From positions 8,990,001-9,054,000 of the forward strand of contig NC_052140.2 in assembly GCF_016086655.4 (NCBI RefSeq): a DNA stretch of 64,000 nt. Direction: 5' to 3'. Positions 12,421 to 23,314 of the stretch are shown in pieces. Numbering within the stretch: position 1 is the first letter of the stretch; each line of letters starts with the position of its first letter. The stretch is from Lepeophtheirus salmonis. Taxonomy: Eukaryota; Arthropoda; Copepoda; Siphonostomatoida; Caligidae. A program made the position numbers and the translations under genes. The notes under the pieces were generated by a model. The model was given only the letters and a program-made list of their open reading frames with translations, had not been told where the DNA came from and made no database searches.

Positions 12421-12599
12421 TCTATCTGTGAAACCCGGGATTCTTGCAGCCCATGTGATATATCAATCCATACCAAATTTTAAATTTGACGAATCAAGAA
12501 TATGTTTATCATTGAAGACGGATTTAGCTCTTAGAAATGATTTTTAGAATGAAATAACGGCATATGTATCATATTTGAAACATTAGTTTTTGAATAAAA

Positions 12600-12795
12600 A
12601 AATTTTAACCCAACAATAACCTTGCGTACGTTCGCGCCCCGGCGATTCCTAGAGAAAAAAATATACCATATGTATATTGATTTCACCAAAAGAATCCTCG
12701 GTTGAACGGGGTAATTGTAATACTATAATTTTACCAATACTTAATCAGTGCAACTCCATCTAACGAATTCAAGGAACATAAAAAAACAAAAACCA
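12600..12795 (+). repeat. SINE copy A (tRNA-related head, partial)
   Basis: The 3-prime two thirds align with the copies at 23096, 25438 and 56663. Shared landmarks, in order, are a CGATTCCTAGAG box (the tRNA T-arm position), a TATATTGATTTC segment, AATCCTCGG, AATACTATAAT, ACTTAATCAGTGCAACTCC and AATTCAAGGAACA with an A-rich end. The 5-prime internal promoter box A is not recognisable in this copy, so it is probably truncated or decayed. Confidence 0.65.
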
Positions 12796-12799
12796 ATAA

Positions 12800-13320
12800 C
12801 CTTGTAGGTGTTAATAGATTACACAGCATTGAACATTACAATAAAATTAAAAAAATTAAAATTATCATTATATCAATAATAAAATAAAATTTTTATAAAA
12901 ATGAAACGTTTCTAACGAAAAAAAGTATCCATTTATATTTTTTTTTTTTTGCAGCATAAGGCGTACTCCAAATTTATGAATAAATTTGTTCGTTTAAGCC
13001 TATATCTTAAATGAAAGTCTAGGTGTCTATTTTATTTAATTATACATATGTATTATGCTGAAAAAACTTTTAATGTCTCTCTCGTAAAATTACATCCATT
13101 ATTCAATTAGAATTTCATTTTTGAAGATATAAACAAAGTTCCTTTTATTTTTACCCATTCATTAGATTAGATATAATTTTTTAACGTTAAATAATTAGAA
13201 AATACATCAACAGCAGTGGCCTTCAAAGTATGATATAGAAGCTCCCTTTAGTGAAACGTGGAATAATAATGAAAATAAGTTAAAACTTTTTTCATTTTTG
13301 TTGACCCTTCTAAGAAAATA
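12800..13320. other. No recognised feature
   Basis: AT-rich spacer between the SINE copy and the long-TIR element. I see nothing that can be annotated. Confidence 0.5.
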
Positions 13321-13323
13321 TAA

Positions 13324-14115
13324 CACTGCCCAAGAAAATTACACTTTTATCAAGTCACTAGAACAGCATATGATCAACTTACTAGAGTTTGATCCACCAA
13401 CTCCAAATATAGTTTTATTTTTTCTCTATTTGCCTCATAACTTTCAAAAATAGACAATAATGTTTTTCTTATTTTTGGGTATGTTTAAGGTTCAAAGCTT
13501 TTTTAAACCCTCAGTGTTGAATATATTTAAAGACCTAATGTTAAAAATTATAAAACTATTTTTAAACGGTATTTATCATTCTTATAACTCGAGTTATTGT
13601 TGTTTAAAGTTGAAAATAGGTTCTTTTTAAATAAAGGATCATAGTTTCAAGACGAAAATATTCAAAAAGTTTAAAAGTATCTCATTAGATAGCTGAAAGT
13701 CATAACTTTAATTTAAAAAAAAAAAGCTTCCACAAATTACTTTATATTGTTGTTGATTTTAGATAAAGCCATGACAATGTTTATATGATAAAACTCCTTT
13801 TTAAATTGATCACTTAAGAAAAGTCCATAAATTTAAACTGCCCTCCAGGAAGAGAAAGAAACAAAGAGAGAGAAGGAAAGATAAAGAGAGAGAAACTAAG
13901 CCTAAAGCTTTGAAATGAAATCCCTCTTGGCTGTTGAGATTAGAGTTCTGAATTCTGGATTGATGTCCATAAATTAAAAAGTGTGCACGTGCTGTTTGAA
14001 ATTCCTTGTCCACTATCCCTACATACTGGGATTTCATTTTGCGAGGATCTGCTCCAGACTTCGTCGAAAATACATTTTTGAAATCCCTTACTGACTACGG
14101 TTCTGCAACAAGTCA
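13324..14115 (+). repeat. Left TIR arm of the CACTG element
   Basis: This arm is the reverse complement, with indels, of 17535-18190. Landmarks in both are a TTTCAAGAC block followed by GTTTAAAAGT (near 13650 here), a purine-rich run of GAGAGA type (13845-13905; pyrimidine-rich at 17805-17860 on the other arm), AAATGAAATCCC and GAGGAT(C/T)TGCTCC near 14041. The purine tract makes open frames in both arms that encode Leu/Ser-rich peptides; these are not genes. Weaker similarity may extend to about 14240. Confidence 0.75.
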
Positions 14116-14829
14116 TTTTGTGTCTATGTAACTTGAAATAAGGATATATGAATAGTATAACTCATACTAGTGACTTTTAGAAACAATGTAAAATAAAAAT
14201 CTATTTTCGAATTTTCATCTTGAATCTGTTTTAATAGATGGAGGTGTGCTGCAGAAATTGTAGGATAACTTTTATTTCACTAATTAATGTGGAAGTATCT
14301 AATCCTCATGGGAGAAGGAAGTTTTGATATGAGATAACAAAATGTTACGGATAACGGTTCTTACTTACGAAATTAAGAAAATTGGAGGATCCACATTGAC
14401 ATCTACTTCTATTGAGCCTTTTCACTGATGTTATAATTTGCTTCATAAATGAAGGACACTTCATTTTGAAGGGTCAAAGATGATATTTTTATTAAATATC
14501 ATGGACAAATATTCTATAAATCTTAATGAATTTGCATCAAATGCTTTTAGAAATAAAAAGAATTAACATCTGCAGTGAATACTACTTGATGCCAATGATA
14601 AACAGTTTTATTTGAATTTATTATTATAATTATAAATTTAGTTACTTTATTCAGTTACTGCATATAAGTTCTCTAGTAAAATTTGTTTTAGTATGAAGAA
14701 ATTGAATTAGATGAATGTAAATACTTGTATATTTATATAAATGTAATATAATTTTTGTCTGTATTTTAGGCTAGAAAGATCCCTCTTCACCCCCAATAAT
14801 AATCCACTAACATTCGATGCTATGCTTTC

Positions 14830-15770
14830 CTTTTTATATTAGTTTCACCAAAATGAATATATTGGTGAAACCTCTAGCTGTGCTCGTCATCATCTTTTTT
14901 TTTTTTGAATTGCTAATTTTTGGGAACTTTTCATACAGATATGCTAATCTTTCTCCATTCTTGCTTAAAGCTTTTACAAAAAATTTCATTAAACCCAATT
15001 TAATATAAAATGGAAGAAAGCATATCTTTTATGGATCAACGAGAGAATCATTTGTTACATTTTTCTTCCCTGGAGTTAAGACTCTTTTAGGCAACTTTTT
15101 CTGTCTATAATGGTTGCTCATATCCAGGCTATCCCTTTCACACAAACAAACAAAAAAAAACATATTTAGTATAGCCGAGTCGCATACCAAGCAAAATTGC
15201 AATAACTTTTAATACATCACAGATTGACCATTCATTTTCAATATTATTTATTTTTTTCTAAAATTAGCCTAATACATTCATGGGTTTCTTTAATGTCCAT
15301 TGTATCCAACAGAGGAACAGATGGAAGTATATCGCCGTTGTGCAGTAGCACCGCTTTGAGTCTTGTCTTGGAAGATTAAATAAATAAAACCACTCAATTA
15401 TTATTTAATCAAGGCAAAGCACCTACATTCCGGAATTAAAGTCATTACAATAAACAATGCTCTCCTCTTCAAGTAAGATTTTTTTTTTGAAAATTTGAAT
15501 TTCGTTTCCGGTAAAAACTGATTTTAGTCTCTTTTTTCCAGAAGATTTCGCCCCTTTAATTTTGGAGCTAAATTTTGAAAGACAGTTTTGTTAAATTTAA
15601 ATCTCGAATGCAATTATTCAGCCCTCCCTGGTCCACTAAATAATGTTTACTTGAACAGTTTGATGGGGCTTCCGTATCTTTATCTTTTTTTTTCTCATTG
15701 GAATGGCCAATTACTTCAATTTGATTCGGATAAATAGGTACTGGACATTGTTCAATTTTCAATATATTTC
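14830..15770 (-). pseudogene. Decayed gene of an uncharacterised transposon-associated protein family
   Basis: On the minus strand, from high to low coordinate, the following segments appear in order, separated by stops and frameshifts: LVDQGGLNNCIRDLNLTK (about 15600-15650), SFYRKRNSNFQ (about 15500), SSKTRLKAVLLHNGD and PSVPLLDTMDIKETHECI (about 15290-15375), DVLKVIAILLGMRLGYTKY (about 15160-15220), NHYRQKKLPKRVLTPGKKNV (about 15050-15110) and PFYIKLGLMKFFVKAL (about 14970-15015). From memory these match, in this order, a large family of uncharacterised proteins of arthropods and cnidarians; I know no established name or reaction. Its position inside long TIRs suggests a transposase-related role, which is inference. 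Broken and non-functional. Confidence 0.6.
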
Positions 15771-17084
15771 AGTGTGTTTTGTATGTTTTTTTAATACCTG
15801 CTACTTCTGTCATTCAAAAATAAAAGTCCGTTCTATGGTTTGCTGGCTCTCTCCATGTCATAGGTAAGGCAAAATGCAGATGACAAGAACTATTATTCAT
15901 CTACAATGTGAGATTTTTGACGCAGGATATACAACATACATGAGGAGCCCAGCTTTTATCGTGATCTGCAACTTTAAAATCAAAATAATATTCGCAACAT
16001 GTTTTGATTAATGGTGTAAAACGTCGTTTCTGGTCATGGAACGTCAATTCACCAGAAACTAGAAAAAAATATGCGAATTTTTTAAGCAGTTTCTTTGCAT
16101 GTTGAATATGTACTTTATAGAAATTATATAAATTTATTCTTCATTACCCATGCGAAATTTTTGAAATTTTCACAATTTAAAAAATGGAGGCATTTTCTTT
16201 TCTGGGTTATAAGTAAAGTGCATATTTAATATATTTTGACTAAGATATAAGAGGTTTTGATATTTTTTTCAGCAGGGCATGACATTATAAGGATTATAGT
16301 TTCGAAAAATAAAGGAAATTTGTTCACAAATGTTTATATGACATGTTTCTTTACTGCAATGTCCATATTATAATCTTATGAGCATATACATGCGTCGTTC
16401 ATTACAAATATAAGTAGATATCAAAGGTATTTGGCAATTTTCAATATTAATGTCGGATTGAATTACAATTGTTATTATTGGTAATCTGAAAGGGTAGAGG
16501 TATCGTATAACTATCTTATTTGACATTCTTTAAATTCTTGTTGATTCGAATATTAATAAATTTTGTTTAGGAGTAAAATTTTCTAAGACAGACACAACAT
16601 TCTACTACAAAAACCACCTCCAAATTAAAGAATATAAAGTTAAGTAATTCGGAGTATAGCAACTTTCACTAATTTATGGATGTGGATGCTAACTTGGATA
16701 TCAATTTAGACTAAACGAATTCACACCTTCTGAATAAAGGTGCATCCAAAAATGATTGCCAAGAAGTTCAGAATGACAAAATATTGACAGAGTAAGCTCT
16801 CAAGAAAAAACTTATTACAATCGACACAATTCAAATATTAGGTAAAACAATCACACTGTTAATGAAGTTAATTAAAAAATATCAAATTAATCTATAACTG
16901 CAAAGTTCTATTACATAAATATACTATAAAATCAATAACATATTGACTTATAACATTATGCTGGTTTATGAAAAATAAGATTTTCTAAGCACTTAGAAAA
17001 AGATATAATTCTGAGTCAAAGCAACATTTTCATTCGTATTAAAGAGATGCTCAAATCTTGTTTTATTTATACAGGTTGATAAAT

Positions 17085-17540
17085 AATTATCCCATTTGTC
17101 ATAGGAAATCATACATATATCTTTTATCTGAACTAATGATAACTTCTGATGCATCCAAATAATCAAAGTCATTAAAGGAAATCATAAATTGAAGATTCAA
17201 AACAAAAATTAACTTTTCTTCAGAACTAAGATCATCCCTCTTCTAGACATTAAGCTATTATGTCTTTATTTAATAGAAAATATACGTCACACATTTATAA
17301 TTCAATGCCATGAAATGTTCAACCCATACCATTTTCGTCATGGGCTAAAAATATATTATTTGAATCATCAATATCTGAGAATATCTGATATAAAGTCTAT
17401 TAAGGAAATCATAGAATTAATATACCAATGCATAACTAACTTTTTATTCTGTACAATGAGCATTTCTCATCTAGACATCCATACATATTTACTTGATTTA
17501 TGCATTCTTATTTTAAGCTCCACGGAAAACTTCATGACTC
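17085..17540 (+). repeat. Diverged tandem duplication of about 230 bp
   Basis: Two consecutive blocks align. CCCATTTGTCATAGG near 17091 matches CCCATACCATTTTCGTCATGG near 17325. AAGGAAATCATAAATTG near 17176 matches AAGGAAATCATAGAATT near 17402, and CTTCTAGACATTAAGC near 17241 matches CATCTAGACATCCATA near 17469. The period is about 226-234 bp. It lies just inside the right arm of the CACTG element and may be subterminal repeat sequence. Confidence 0.55.
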
Positions 17541-18190
17541 GTTGCAGACTCGAAGTGAGTGAAGGATTACATAAATGAAACATTCAAGGGTTTCCTCGGA
17601 GCAAATCCTCACAAAATCAAATCCTAGTGGTCAAGGGCAGTTCAGCGGTGATTTCATTGCCCCTGATTTCTCCTCACAAATATACTTTTCTCAATTAAGG
17701 AAAACCGAACCAAAATTCAGGATCTCAAAAGCAATCATATTTGGAATCCAAGGATCAAATTAAATCTCAAAAGGGATTTCATTTCAAAACTTTAGCGCGT
17801 AGTATCTCTCTCTTTCTATCCCTTTCTTTCCTTTTCTCTCTTTGTTTCTCTCTCTTCCAGGTAGGGCATTCTAACTTAATGGACTTTTCTTATGAGCTCA
17901 ACTCAAAAATGAATTTTATCCTTAAAAATGTTTTTGTGCCCTTATATCAAATCGACGTCCATATAGAACATTTTTGGGGGATTTTCTTTTTTAAATTAAA
18001 ATTCAGACTTTCCACTATAGAATGGGACACTTTTAAACTTTTCGAATGAAATAATCAGTCTTGAAACTATAGTCCTCTGAATAAAAAGCACATATTCTCA
18101 ACTTTAAACAATCATATTTGGAATCAAAGGATCAAATTAAATGAAACAGAGCATAAACTGTTTTTGCCCCATTTTTGCTGTTGGGCAGTG
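17535..18190 (-). repeat. Right TIR arm of the CACTG element
   Basis: This is the inverted counterpart of 13324-14115. The block 17560-17610 (CATTCAAGGG, then CCTCGGAGCAAATCC) is also shared with 30540-30570 in the small derivative. The pyrimidine-rich tract at 17805-17860 creates the 102-codon open frame 17741-18049, which I regard as non-genic because the equivalent tract in the left arm gives a similar Leu/Ser-rich frame. Confidence 0.75.
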
Positions 18191-18194
18191 TAGT

Positions 18195-19095
18195 CTGTTT
18201 ACAATTTATAACTATGATTAAATTCCCATATTTAACTACACTTATAGACATTCCAACGTTATTATCAACAGCTACACCCCTAGGATGCCGTGTCTTTGTG
18301 ATAAAATACATTCTTTGAGATCAAGAACATCATAAATAAATCATCAGTACTTCTTCATGAGCCAAATCATGATCGTGAAAGCTTCAGAAAGGAGATGAAT
18401 CAACTGATCATAGAGGTGGATCATAAAACAAACAAAAATCTTGGGCTTAACTAACAAAACGCATTTTTTTATAAAAAATTTCCTGCTGCACAAATAGAAA
18501 AAGAAAATAATGGAGTCCCTCATTTTTATCAAGTACAATAGGAAATTTACGGCTTATTTAGACATTTCAACAGTATACTCTGCTTTGTTATTGCTAAAGC
18601 AGACATAGTTAGCTGCCTCACTTATGCTTATGCCAACAAGCTTTCACTCTCTGAGGAAAAATTTCAGTGCATCTTGAAGCCGGACAGCCAGTCTTTTCCT
18701 AAATAATTACCTGTTATACAGATAGAGTATGGAACAACGTTGTAGACATTACTAGGTTTTTCCCGCAATGGTTTTGTAAGTTCTACTCAGCCATTAGATG
18801 CTTAATGAGTAGATTACCGATGATAAGGACTAGAAAATTGAAGATGTAGTTGCTGTTGGTTTGCATGTTTTAATTTTATCATATTTTGGAGTGGAAAAAA
18901 TTAGTATATTTTTATAGAAATTTGTAAAAGACTTATTAAAGAGTTGAACGCTGATCTAGGGGTCAATTTTTTAACTATCTTGTTTAGTTATGATTAATTT
19001 TATGGGAATCCTTCTTAATTTTAATCTTTATTTTGTTGTATTTAATTTGAATAACACGTTTTTTCAATAAAAATTCAGTTGTTTTAACTTATTAT
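18195..19095. other. No recognised feature
   Basis: AT-rich spacer. The minus-strand open frame 18344-18538 has no recognisable motif. I see nothing further. Confidence 0.5.
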
Positions 19096-19099
19096 TATT

Positions 19100-19385
19100 T
19101 TTCTTTATTGTTATTCACTTTATGAAGCGGAGTCCTCAGTACACTTTCAAGCCATTGCTTAGCTTAAAAGGTATTTCTTCCATTCACGAAGCAGTGAAAA
19201 ATTAAAATAGAAAATTGTTTTTGATCTATTGTTTGGAAATAACATAAGTAGTGTGATACTCTGCAAAATAATTCCCAAACTAAGGTACATATTCTAATAA
19301 AACTTTCAAAACTGTCTTTTGAAGGGACAAACTAAAAAATGAGGTAATAAAAAAAATAACGCAATATATGCATGAAGTCCGTGAC
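19100..19385 (+). repeat. 170-bp-unit repeat family, 5-prime module plus one unit
   Basis: The first part matches 10866-11030. The second part, from about 19226, matches one unit of the 11588/12214 type (AGTGTGATACTCTGCAAAAT, CCAAACTAAGG, ACTGTCTTTTGAAG, AAAAATGAGGTA). This copy links the two modules and so defines the order of the dispersed element. Confidence 0.65.
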
Positions 19386-19389
19386 TTTT

Positions 19390-19810
19390 ATCCTATGTAT
19401 TTATTACATTAAGTCTGTAGAAACCACTGTAAAAAATGACAGTTGTATGGGATTTTATGTATCCTTGATACATTTCAAATATTTATTTTTCCTCAAGATT
19501 TTGGTATTGTAAGCGATATGAAGATTGTCAGGTATCAACAACATCTTAACCATAACAAAAAACAAATGAGAGTAACATCTATAAATTAACTATAGTCCAT
19601 CCATTGTAGAGTCCACATCTGGTTCCAACTTACGAGTAGACTATTGGTTGAAAATATTCAGGATGACACTCAAAGATTAGGTAGTAGTAGATAACCAGGA
19701 AATGAGAGGCGGAATTGAGGAAAACTTTAAATTTCAATACAGTTGAAGCAATTTTAAATCGAAATAAAAAGATGACAACGATGGTGTTTGTCTCTTCAAG
19801 ACCTTTATTG
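19390..19810. other. No recognised feature
   Basis: AT-rich sequence with no coding similarity that I can recognise. Confidence 0.5.
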
Positions 19811-19814
19811 ACTT

Positions 19815-20035
19815 TCCAAAGAGTGTTAAACTATTTGGATTACATAGTCACTTTTTGTATTCGAATCCCTGAGTTGTATATCTAAGACAGTAAATATACC
19901 CCTTCAATGGATATTAAACCAAGTGATTACGTCTATCATTTGCTCGTGCTCTCCTACGAACCGATCATTGAATGCCTCCCATAAACCATTCGGTGGTTTG
20001 CCTTACAGCCAATCCCTTCTACTTCTGACATATTA
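19815..20035 (-). pseudogene. Possible mariner transposase C-terminal fragment
   Basis: On the minus strand a frame reads NGLWEAFNDRFVGEHEQM, then a stop, then TVLDIQLRDSNTKSDYVIQ. The layout resembles the last 50 residues of DD34D mariners, where a helix is followed by a conserved Gly-Asp-Tyr-Val-type ending; here that ending reads KSDYV. No catalytic motif is present, so the assignment is weak. The sequence TTCGAATCC at 19860 looks like a tRNA T-loop but has no tRNA around it. Confidence 0.35.
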
Positions 20036-20039
20036 TGGA

Positions 20040-21720
20040 AGTGGATATAATTGCTTTTGCCAGATATTATGCTTGTTTGCCAATTCATGAGTAATTTTAA
20101 ATATGATTCAACCATTGTCATATGATAATAAATTGATAACGGAGGTCAGACTGGAAAAGGGTCATAATGTGTCCAAAACAAACAGTCTTTATTAAAGACT
20201 TTAGCAAAAGGGAAAATCGCTGGAATAAGTCTTGGAAGAGAGTATGAATACTTTTATATTTATACCTGTAAAGCTACATGCCCGTTGGCTATCAAAAGTC
20301 TTATATAGTCTTAAAATCTGGATGTTTAGATCAGAATTTAAATTAACTCCCAGAGAAAACCGAGGAGTACATAATTTATGTGTTTTCATCGTAAGAAATA
20401 TAAAAAAGTTAATGTATCTAAGGCCTTAGACGTTCGTTACATGGACCTTAATTTAGTGAAGTCATTTATAAAATATTATTTTATTAATATTCAAATTTCA
20501 AAATTAAAATGACATATGAATTAGTTTTCTACACTAAATTTTGTTGTATTTAATTTCCTTGTGACTGTGATAGAAGGACGATGCAGAATGTAAAATGTTT
20601 TAGAAAAACGTATCTAAACAAAATTAAATTTTATTACATTTATGTTTGTGTTTCAAGTAAAAATTTTCATTTATTAATTAGTAACATGTAATTTTTTTTT
20701 CATTTGCGCTGTGGAAATGGACTTATTTGCTGACTTAGTAACTCATTTTTTATTTCATGAACTAAAAATGCTGAGTGTGAATAATTGTAATAAATGTTTT
20801 GACTTGTTTGCAATATTTTTAGGGAGAAATCAGTCAAGGTAGTTTTTGAGCTCACATACATACATATCAAAGTATAACTTGAAAAAAGCACGGTAATAAA
20901 TAAGTTATACTCATAAAAAAAAAGAGGTCAACTGTTCGACTAGTGAAGTCAGTTTTTAAATTCTAAAGCAACAACAAAAAATAAAGTCAATTGTAGTTTA
21001 TAATAGTTAATTTCATGATTTTGGATGCAAAAACATTCATAAACACACCATCTCCATTCCAGGAAGAAAATGTGTTGACTAGCACCTGCTTTGCAAGAAG
21101 TAATTATGAATAATTGAGTAAATTTTGTATTTTTTTAATTATATAGGAAACCGAAGAAAGTTGCAACATTTTTTGCTTAATTACTCTATACTGGTTTTTA
21201 TTTCGACTTACATTAACAGTCAAGGAAATTAGAATTTTGTGTCATCAATTTTTGTAATTTTTCCACTGATAAAAACCCGAAAATTACTTTTTCACGCATA
21301 AATGCGTATTCTTTTAATACATTTTTAGTTAAATTAAAAGAATTTTGCAAATTTCGATATCATTAAAACCTTTTCATATTTAAAGCAATAGATATATACT
21401 TTTTAAATTAATTCAGATCGTATAAAAAGTGAAAGGTCACAAAAAGGTCAATTTTTTCTAAATTTTAATGTTAGCATATATTTTTCTAAAGTATTTTTAT
21501 CAAAAAGTTATGTTTGTAAAGTTTCAGTCTTAAAAAAAAGTTTTTGGGACATCTTCAGCTATTTGAAAATGACTTTTTTCAACAAAATTCTTTATCTGTA
21601 AAGTGATTCAGAAGTTTTAATTTGAAAGTTATATTACAGAATTTCCAAGAAGTTTCAATCTTAAAGTTATGTTGTTGTATTTCAAAAGTTTAAAAAAAAC
21701 GGACTTGACAGCTTCAATTC
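20040..21720. other. No recognised gene; one dispersed short repeat
   Basis: The segment 20060-20140 (ATATTATGCTTGTTTGCCA, ATGAGTA, AAATATGA, CATTGTCATATGA) is similar to 42590-42655, so it is part of a dispersed repeat. Open frames at 20201-20429 on both strands overlap each other and show no motif. The rest is AT-rich. Confidence 0.45.
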
Positions 21721-21724
21721 ACTT

Positions 21725-22549
21725 GAAGGCACAAGCCTTCTTGACAGAGCTGTTAACCATATTGGACAAGGTTGCATTAATTCCGTCTTTTACAGACTCG
21801 AAATTTGGATGAGATTTATCACAAGCTATTTCTATTTCACCCGAAAGGCTGAAATCAAGAGGGTTCAGGTTTGGCGAAGACAGAGGTCAAACCCCTTTCA
21901 ACCAAAACCACTCTGAGTCCTACTTCTTGGAAAGATACTGCAAAATAACATTTGATGTATGGACAGTGGATCCATTTTTTATCCATATGAAGCCCCAAAG
22001 ACCAGAGTTGCCTCAAGACGTGGAATAACTTGACTCTGAAGAACTTGATTGTAGCTCTTCGCATTGACACGTCCCTTTAACCAGTAGGGAGAAAAAACTT
22101 TCCAATCACTCCCAAAAAAAAAAAAGATAATAATTTGGCAGGCAGGATGCTTTAGTTTGCTCACAAATCTATCAGTAGGATTGGTAGATCTAACCGATGA
22201 TGTTATGTATATCTCATTCCTTCGATTATGGTAAATGTCTACCAAAAGACGTTTTTTCATCGGAAAAGACAAGAAACGGCCCTCAGATTTATTTTTGAAT
22301 TTGTTTCGCATGTTCAAACACTGCTCTAGCCTCTTTTTGCACTGTTCCAAGATTAACACTTGAACTCTTGCCACGGTGAGAGACTTGAGGCTCAAATCCT
22401 GGGCAAGAGGTTCCTTACGGTCTTAGGTGATATATCATGGTCTGAAGCGCTTGCATGCACTTGTAGAAGGGAAGGCTTCAATTGAGGCTTTCACTTCAGC
22501 AATTTTTGAAGGCTCCAAAGTCGTAGACCAGTTACTCGTCCCCACCCGG
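21725..22549 (-). pseudogene. Mariner transposase (DD39D spacing), 5-prime TIR retained
   Basis: Read on the minus strand, the copy starts at 22549 with a TIR (CCGGGTGGGGACGAGTAACT) next to a TA at 22550-22551. That TIR runs straight into transposase sequence (IAEVKASIEAFPST, then LKSLTVARVQ), so the N-terminal helix-turn-helix is deleted. The first catalytic motif survives at DNA level (TTTTCCGATGAAAAAACG near 22253-22270), but a frameshift hides it. Next come VDIYHNRRNE and SDWKVFSPYWLKGRVNAKSY. The second motif is KNGSTVHT (Asp to Asn, codon 21976-21974), and the third is NLNPLDFS (Asp kept, codon 21856-21854). There are 39 residues between these positions, with two in-frame stops. The C-terminus fades near 21725 and the 3-prime TIR was not found. 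The missing 5-prime part of this family is seen at 37213. Confidence 0.8.
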
Positions 22550-22554
22550 TAGTT

Positions 22555-23090
22555 CAAATAGATACGATTTTTGACATACATAAGAGAAAAATAACAAAAC
22601 AAACAAAAACTGTTTTGCATTTTCGATGCGTCATGCAAACACCAACCATTTTTCATTTATACGACTACAGTATTATTTCTTAGATCAAAAATATTTTGAT
22701 GATATACATCAGGGATTACTTTCTACAGCGTACCTTCTATAAACGTTCCAGTGTAAATGTTCACACCTCCAATTGTTCATTAATAAGACTACATTGGCTT
22801 TTCTTGAATCATAATATGTTCATGATATACATAGGTGCATCAGAGGAATCAAAATAAAGTGCATCCCATGACTGTTTTTCATACAGACCAATGGTTAAAT
22901 TTTGCTTTATTAGTAATGGTTATTATAAATTGGACAAATTCAGACTCAAATACTTTTTCAAGGGTCTTTTCTGACATAAAAATTGCTTGATGTGAATTGT
23001 AAATAGATAAAATATTAAATAAGAATTTGAGGGAAATGACTGGGCACCTTTATAATGAGCAATAAACTATATACAATGTAATTTAAAACT
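22555..23090. other. No recognised feature
   Basis: AT-rich spacer between the mariner copy and SINE copy B. The upstream part of the minus-strand open frame 22435-22656 lies here and is flank outside the TIR, not gene sequence. Confidence 0.5.
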
Positions 23091-23095
23091 GTAAT

Positions 23096-23312
23096 GGAGA
23101 GGCATAGCTCAATGGAAAACACGATTGGATAATAAAATTATCTTGAATTCAATATGGGTAGGTTTCATTCCTAGAAAAAGAAAGTATTCTCATTTTATAT
23201 GGACAGCAATTACGATTCCTATGTTAGATGGAGTAATTGTAGTAATAAAATGTTTAGTCATACCTATTCAGTGAAAAACCCTCTTGCCAATTCAAGGACC
23301 ATTAAAAACTGT
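23096..23312 (+). repeat. SINE copy B with tRNA-like Pol III promoter
   Basis: This is the best head of the four SINE copies. A box-A-like TAGCTCAATGG lies at 23105-23115, and a box-B-like GGTTTCATTCC lies at 23161-23171, about 56 bp apart, within the range of tRNA-derived promoters. The tail module (CGATTCCTATG, AGTAATTGTAGTAAT, TTCAGTG, CCAATTCAAGGACC, A-rich end) is shared with copies at 12600, 25438 and 56663. The anticodon region cannot be folded convincingly, so it is a SINE head and not a tRNA gene. Confidence 0.65.
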
Positions 23313-23314
23313 GT

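Larger units (their letters stand above)
13324..18190 (-). mobile_element. 4.87-kb long-TIR element with CACTG ends
   Basis: The left end reads CACTGCCCAA at 13324, and the right end reads TTGGGCAGTG ending at 18190. Reading inward, both ends run into arms that are reverse complements of each other for at least 650-780 bp. The flanks are TAA on the left and TAG on the right, consistent with a 3-bp target duplication carrying one change; the relative at 29851-30719 has TAA on both sides. CACTR ends with a short duplication are typical of the CACTA/Mirage/Chapaev group, but that class is inferred from ends only. The interior holds a decayed minus-strand coding region (14830-15770). No other gene was recognised inside. 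Confidence 0.65.

Noticed and set aside
13810..14037. 75-codon minus-strand open frame
   Set aside because: Same tract in the other TIR arm.
17741..18049. 102-codon open frame with a Leu/Ser/Phe-rich stretch
   Set aside because: It comes from the pyrimidine-rich tract in the TIR arm of the CACTG element; the opposite arm gives a similar frame, so it is repeat and not gene.
19855..19870. TTCGAATCC as the T-loop of a tRNA
   Set aside because: No matching acceptor, D-arm or anticodon arm at the right distance; the region reads better as a mariner C-terminus.
22435..22656. Start of a protein at 22656 including the segment before the mariner domain
   Set aside because: The TIR starts at 22549, so everything upstream of it is flank read in frame by chance.
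23096..23175. tRNA gene
   Set aside because: Box A and box B are present, but stems do not form and the sequence continues into a repeated tail, so it is a SINE head.
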